This document shows, piece by piece, positions 63,038 to 64,000 of a stretch of DNA of 64,000 nucleotides. The position numbers were made by a program, and so were the translations under genes. The DNA is from Aeromicrobium sp. IC_218 (lineage in GTDB: Bacteria; Actinomycetota; Actinomycetes; Propionibacteriales; Nocardioidaceae): contig NZ_SJXM01000010.1 in the NCBI RefSeq assembly GCF_004336805.1, positions 1-64,000 on the forward strand, written 5' to 3'. Below the pieces are notes generated by a model, which made no database searches, was not told the origin of the DNA, and saw only the letters and a list, made by a program, of their open reading frames with translations. How positions within the stretch are numbered: the first letter of the stretch is position 1; every line of letters begins with the position of its first letter.

Positions 63038-63946
63038 CTACAGGTTGTCCAGCGCGCCGGTGCGGCGCACCGCGGCCAGGTAGCCGAGCATGATGACGAT
63101 GGGGACGAGCGCGATCGCGGCGGCGAGCGGCAGGTTGTTGGCCGCGCCGACGTTCGTGTAGACGAGGTTGCCGAGCATCTGGTTCGCGCCGCCGACGATG
63201 TTGACGCTGATGTAGTCGCCCAGCGTCAGCGAGAAGCTGAAGATCGAGCCGGCGAGCACGGCGGGCAGCACGAGCGGCATGACGACCGTGCGGACCGTCC
63301 GGCCCGAGGACGCACCGAGGTCGCCGGCCGCCTCCAGCAGCGAGTCCGGGACGCGCTCCATGCCGGCGTAGATCGGCAGGATGACGTACGGCAGCCAGAT
63401 GTAGGCCTGGGTCAGCACCACGGCGGTGAGCCCGTAGCCCGGCGTGCTGGCGCCGAACGGGTTGAGCACCCAGTCGACGAGCCCGCCCTCGCTGAGCATC
63501 GAGCGCCAGGCGAACGCCTTCACCAGGTAGCTGGCCCACAGCGGGGTCAGCACGGCCACGACGAGCAGGCGCCGGGCCCGCGGCGAGGCGACCTTGGCCA
63601 TGTAGAAGGCGATGGGGAGCGCGACGACGACGTCGATGACGGTCACCAGCAGCGCGACGCCGAGCGTGCGCAGCGTGACGGTGCGGTAGAGCGACTCGGT
63701 CGTGATCTCGCGCAGGTTGTCGAGCGTGAGGCTGCGGTCGATCTCGCCGGTGAAGCTGTCGACCGACCACAGGGCGGTGACGAGCAGCGCGGCGAGCGCG
63801 ACGACGTAGACCAGGACCAGCCAGGTCAGCGGGGCGGCCAGGAGCAGGCCGAGGCGGACGCGCGGGCGCGTGGCCAGGAACGAGGAGGCCCGGCGGGTGG
63901 CCGCCCCCGAGGGGGCGGCCACCACGGGCGTGCTGGGTGCGGTCAC
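63038..63946 (-). CDS. ABC transporter permease, PotB-like
   Basis: A 302-residue six-helix permease. The EAA loop is SLLEAAGDLGASSGRTVRTVVMPLVLP, and the long N-terminal segment before helix 1 and the GDYISVNIVGG loop are typical of PotB. GTG at 63946 is one base after the stop of the binding-protein gene, so the transporter genes form one transcript. Confidence 0.9.
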   Translation of the reverse strand: MTAPSTPVVAAPSGAATRRASSFLATRPRVRLGLLLAAPLTWLVLVYVVALAALLVTALWSVDSFTGEIDRSLTLDNLREITTESLYRTVTLRTLGVALLVTVIDVVVALPIAFYMAKVASPRARRLLVVAVLTPLWASYLVKAFAWRSMLSEGGLVDWVLNPFGASTPGYGLTAVVLTQAYIWLPYVILPIYAGMERVPDSLLEAAGDLGASSGRTVRTVVMPLVLPAVLAGSIFSFSLTLGDYISVNIVGGANQMLGNLVYTNVGAANNLPLAAAIALVPIVIMLGYLAAVRRTGALDNL

Positions 63947-63947
63947 G

Positions 63948-64000
63948 TCAGCCCTTGATCTCGGTCCAGGCCTTGGTCCAGTCCGAGTAGTCGGTGCACG
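63948..64000 (-). CDS. C-terminal end of a PotD-like polyamine-binding protein (partial)
   Basis: Only the last 16 residues are inside the window (CTDYSDWTKAWTEIKG, stop at 63948-63950). The ending resembles the terminal DWTKxWTEIK seen in spermidine/putrescine-binding proteins, and its position before potB fits. Strictly, the identity is an inference from context. Confidence 0.6.
   Translation of the reverse strand, partial: CTDYSDWTKAWTEIKG

Overview
The window is about 70% G+C chromosomal DNA from a high-GC actinomycete. Lsr2, the mismatch endonuclease NucS, a DivIVA/FilP-type coiled-coil protein, DUF2550 next to the ATP synthase operon and the gene order argS-lysA-hom-thrC-thrB-rho-rpmE-prfA-prmC-tsaC-wecA-atpIBEFHAGDC all point to Actinomycetota, probably Propionibacteriales/Nocardioidaceae; the genus cannot be fixed from sequence alone. 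No transposase, integrase, phage gene or CRISPR array was seen, and no gene-free stretch exceeds 300 bases.

Layout. 1-6.8 kb: enoyl-CoA hydratase, small membrane proteins, and an HTH regulator-MFS-histidine kinase-response regulator run. 6.9-11.8 kb: HtrA-type protease, GNAT-like/Nudix protein, two envelope proteins and a CnoX-like thioredoxin-TPR protein. 11.9-28.9 kb: carbon metabolism scattered among housekeeping genes, namely meaB and acetyl-CoA acetyltransferase, methylmalonyl/ethylmalonyl-CoA epimerase, crotonyl-CoA carboxylase/reductase, a 3-hydroxyacyl-CoA dehydrogenase, ethylmalonyl-CoA mutase and cob(I)alamin adenosyltransferase. Together they cover the upper part of the ethylmalonyl-CoA pathway plus its B12 support. 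Between them lie nnrD, nucS with a WapI-like partner, lsr2, and ferritin with a subtilisin-inhibitor-like partner. 29.0-29.2 kb: a very small secreted peptide with a repeated IDWY motif. 29.3-48 kb: ATP synthase, translation termination/tRNA modification, rho and threonine biosynthesis. 48-53.5 kb: an iron/redox island (efeUOB, MFS exporter, soxR) inserted between hom and lysA, which are usually neighbours. 53.6-57.2 kb: lysA, argS, a CheY-like regulator and tRNA-Arg(CCG). 57.3-64 kb: a methyltransferase, then GABA/putrescine catabolism and uptake (gabD, gabT, divergent LysR regulator, potC/potB, start of potD).

Regulatory reading. At least fifteen genes have a TANNNT hexamer 6-7 nt before the start codon and no ribosome-binding site, the signature of leaderless transcription; this pattern decides several start codons. 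Specific operator candidates are GTTA-N8-TAAC dyads embedded in the -10 regions of ccr and the ethylmalonyl-CoA mutase gene, IdeR/DtxR-like iron boxes at efeU and (weaker) ferritin, SoxR boxes between soxR and an MFS gene, a GCAAAGA palindrome at the HTH/htrA divergence, and a LysR-type dyad between gabT and its regulator. Several intergenic regions carry long inverted or tandem repeats with no coding function.
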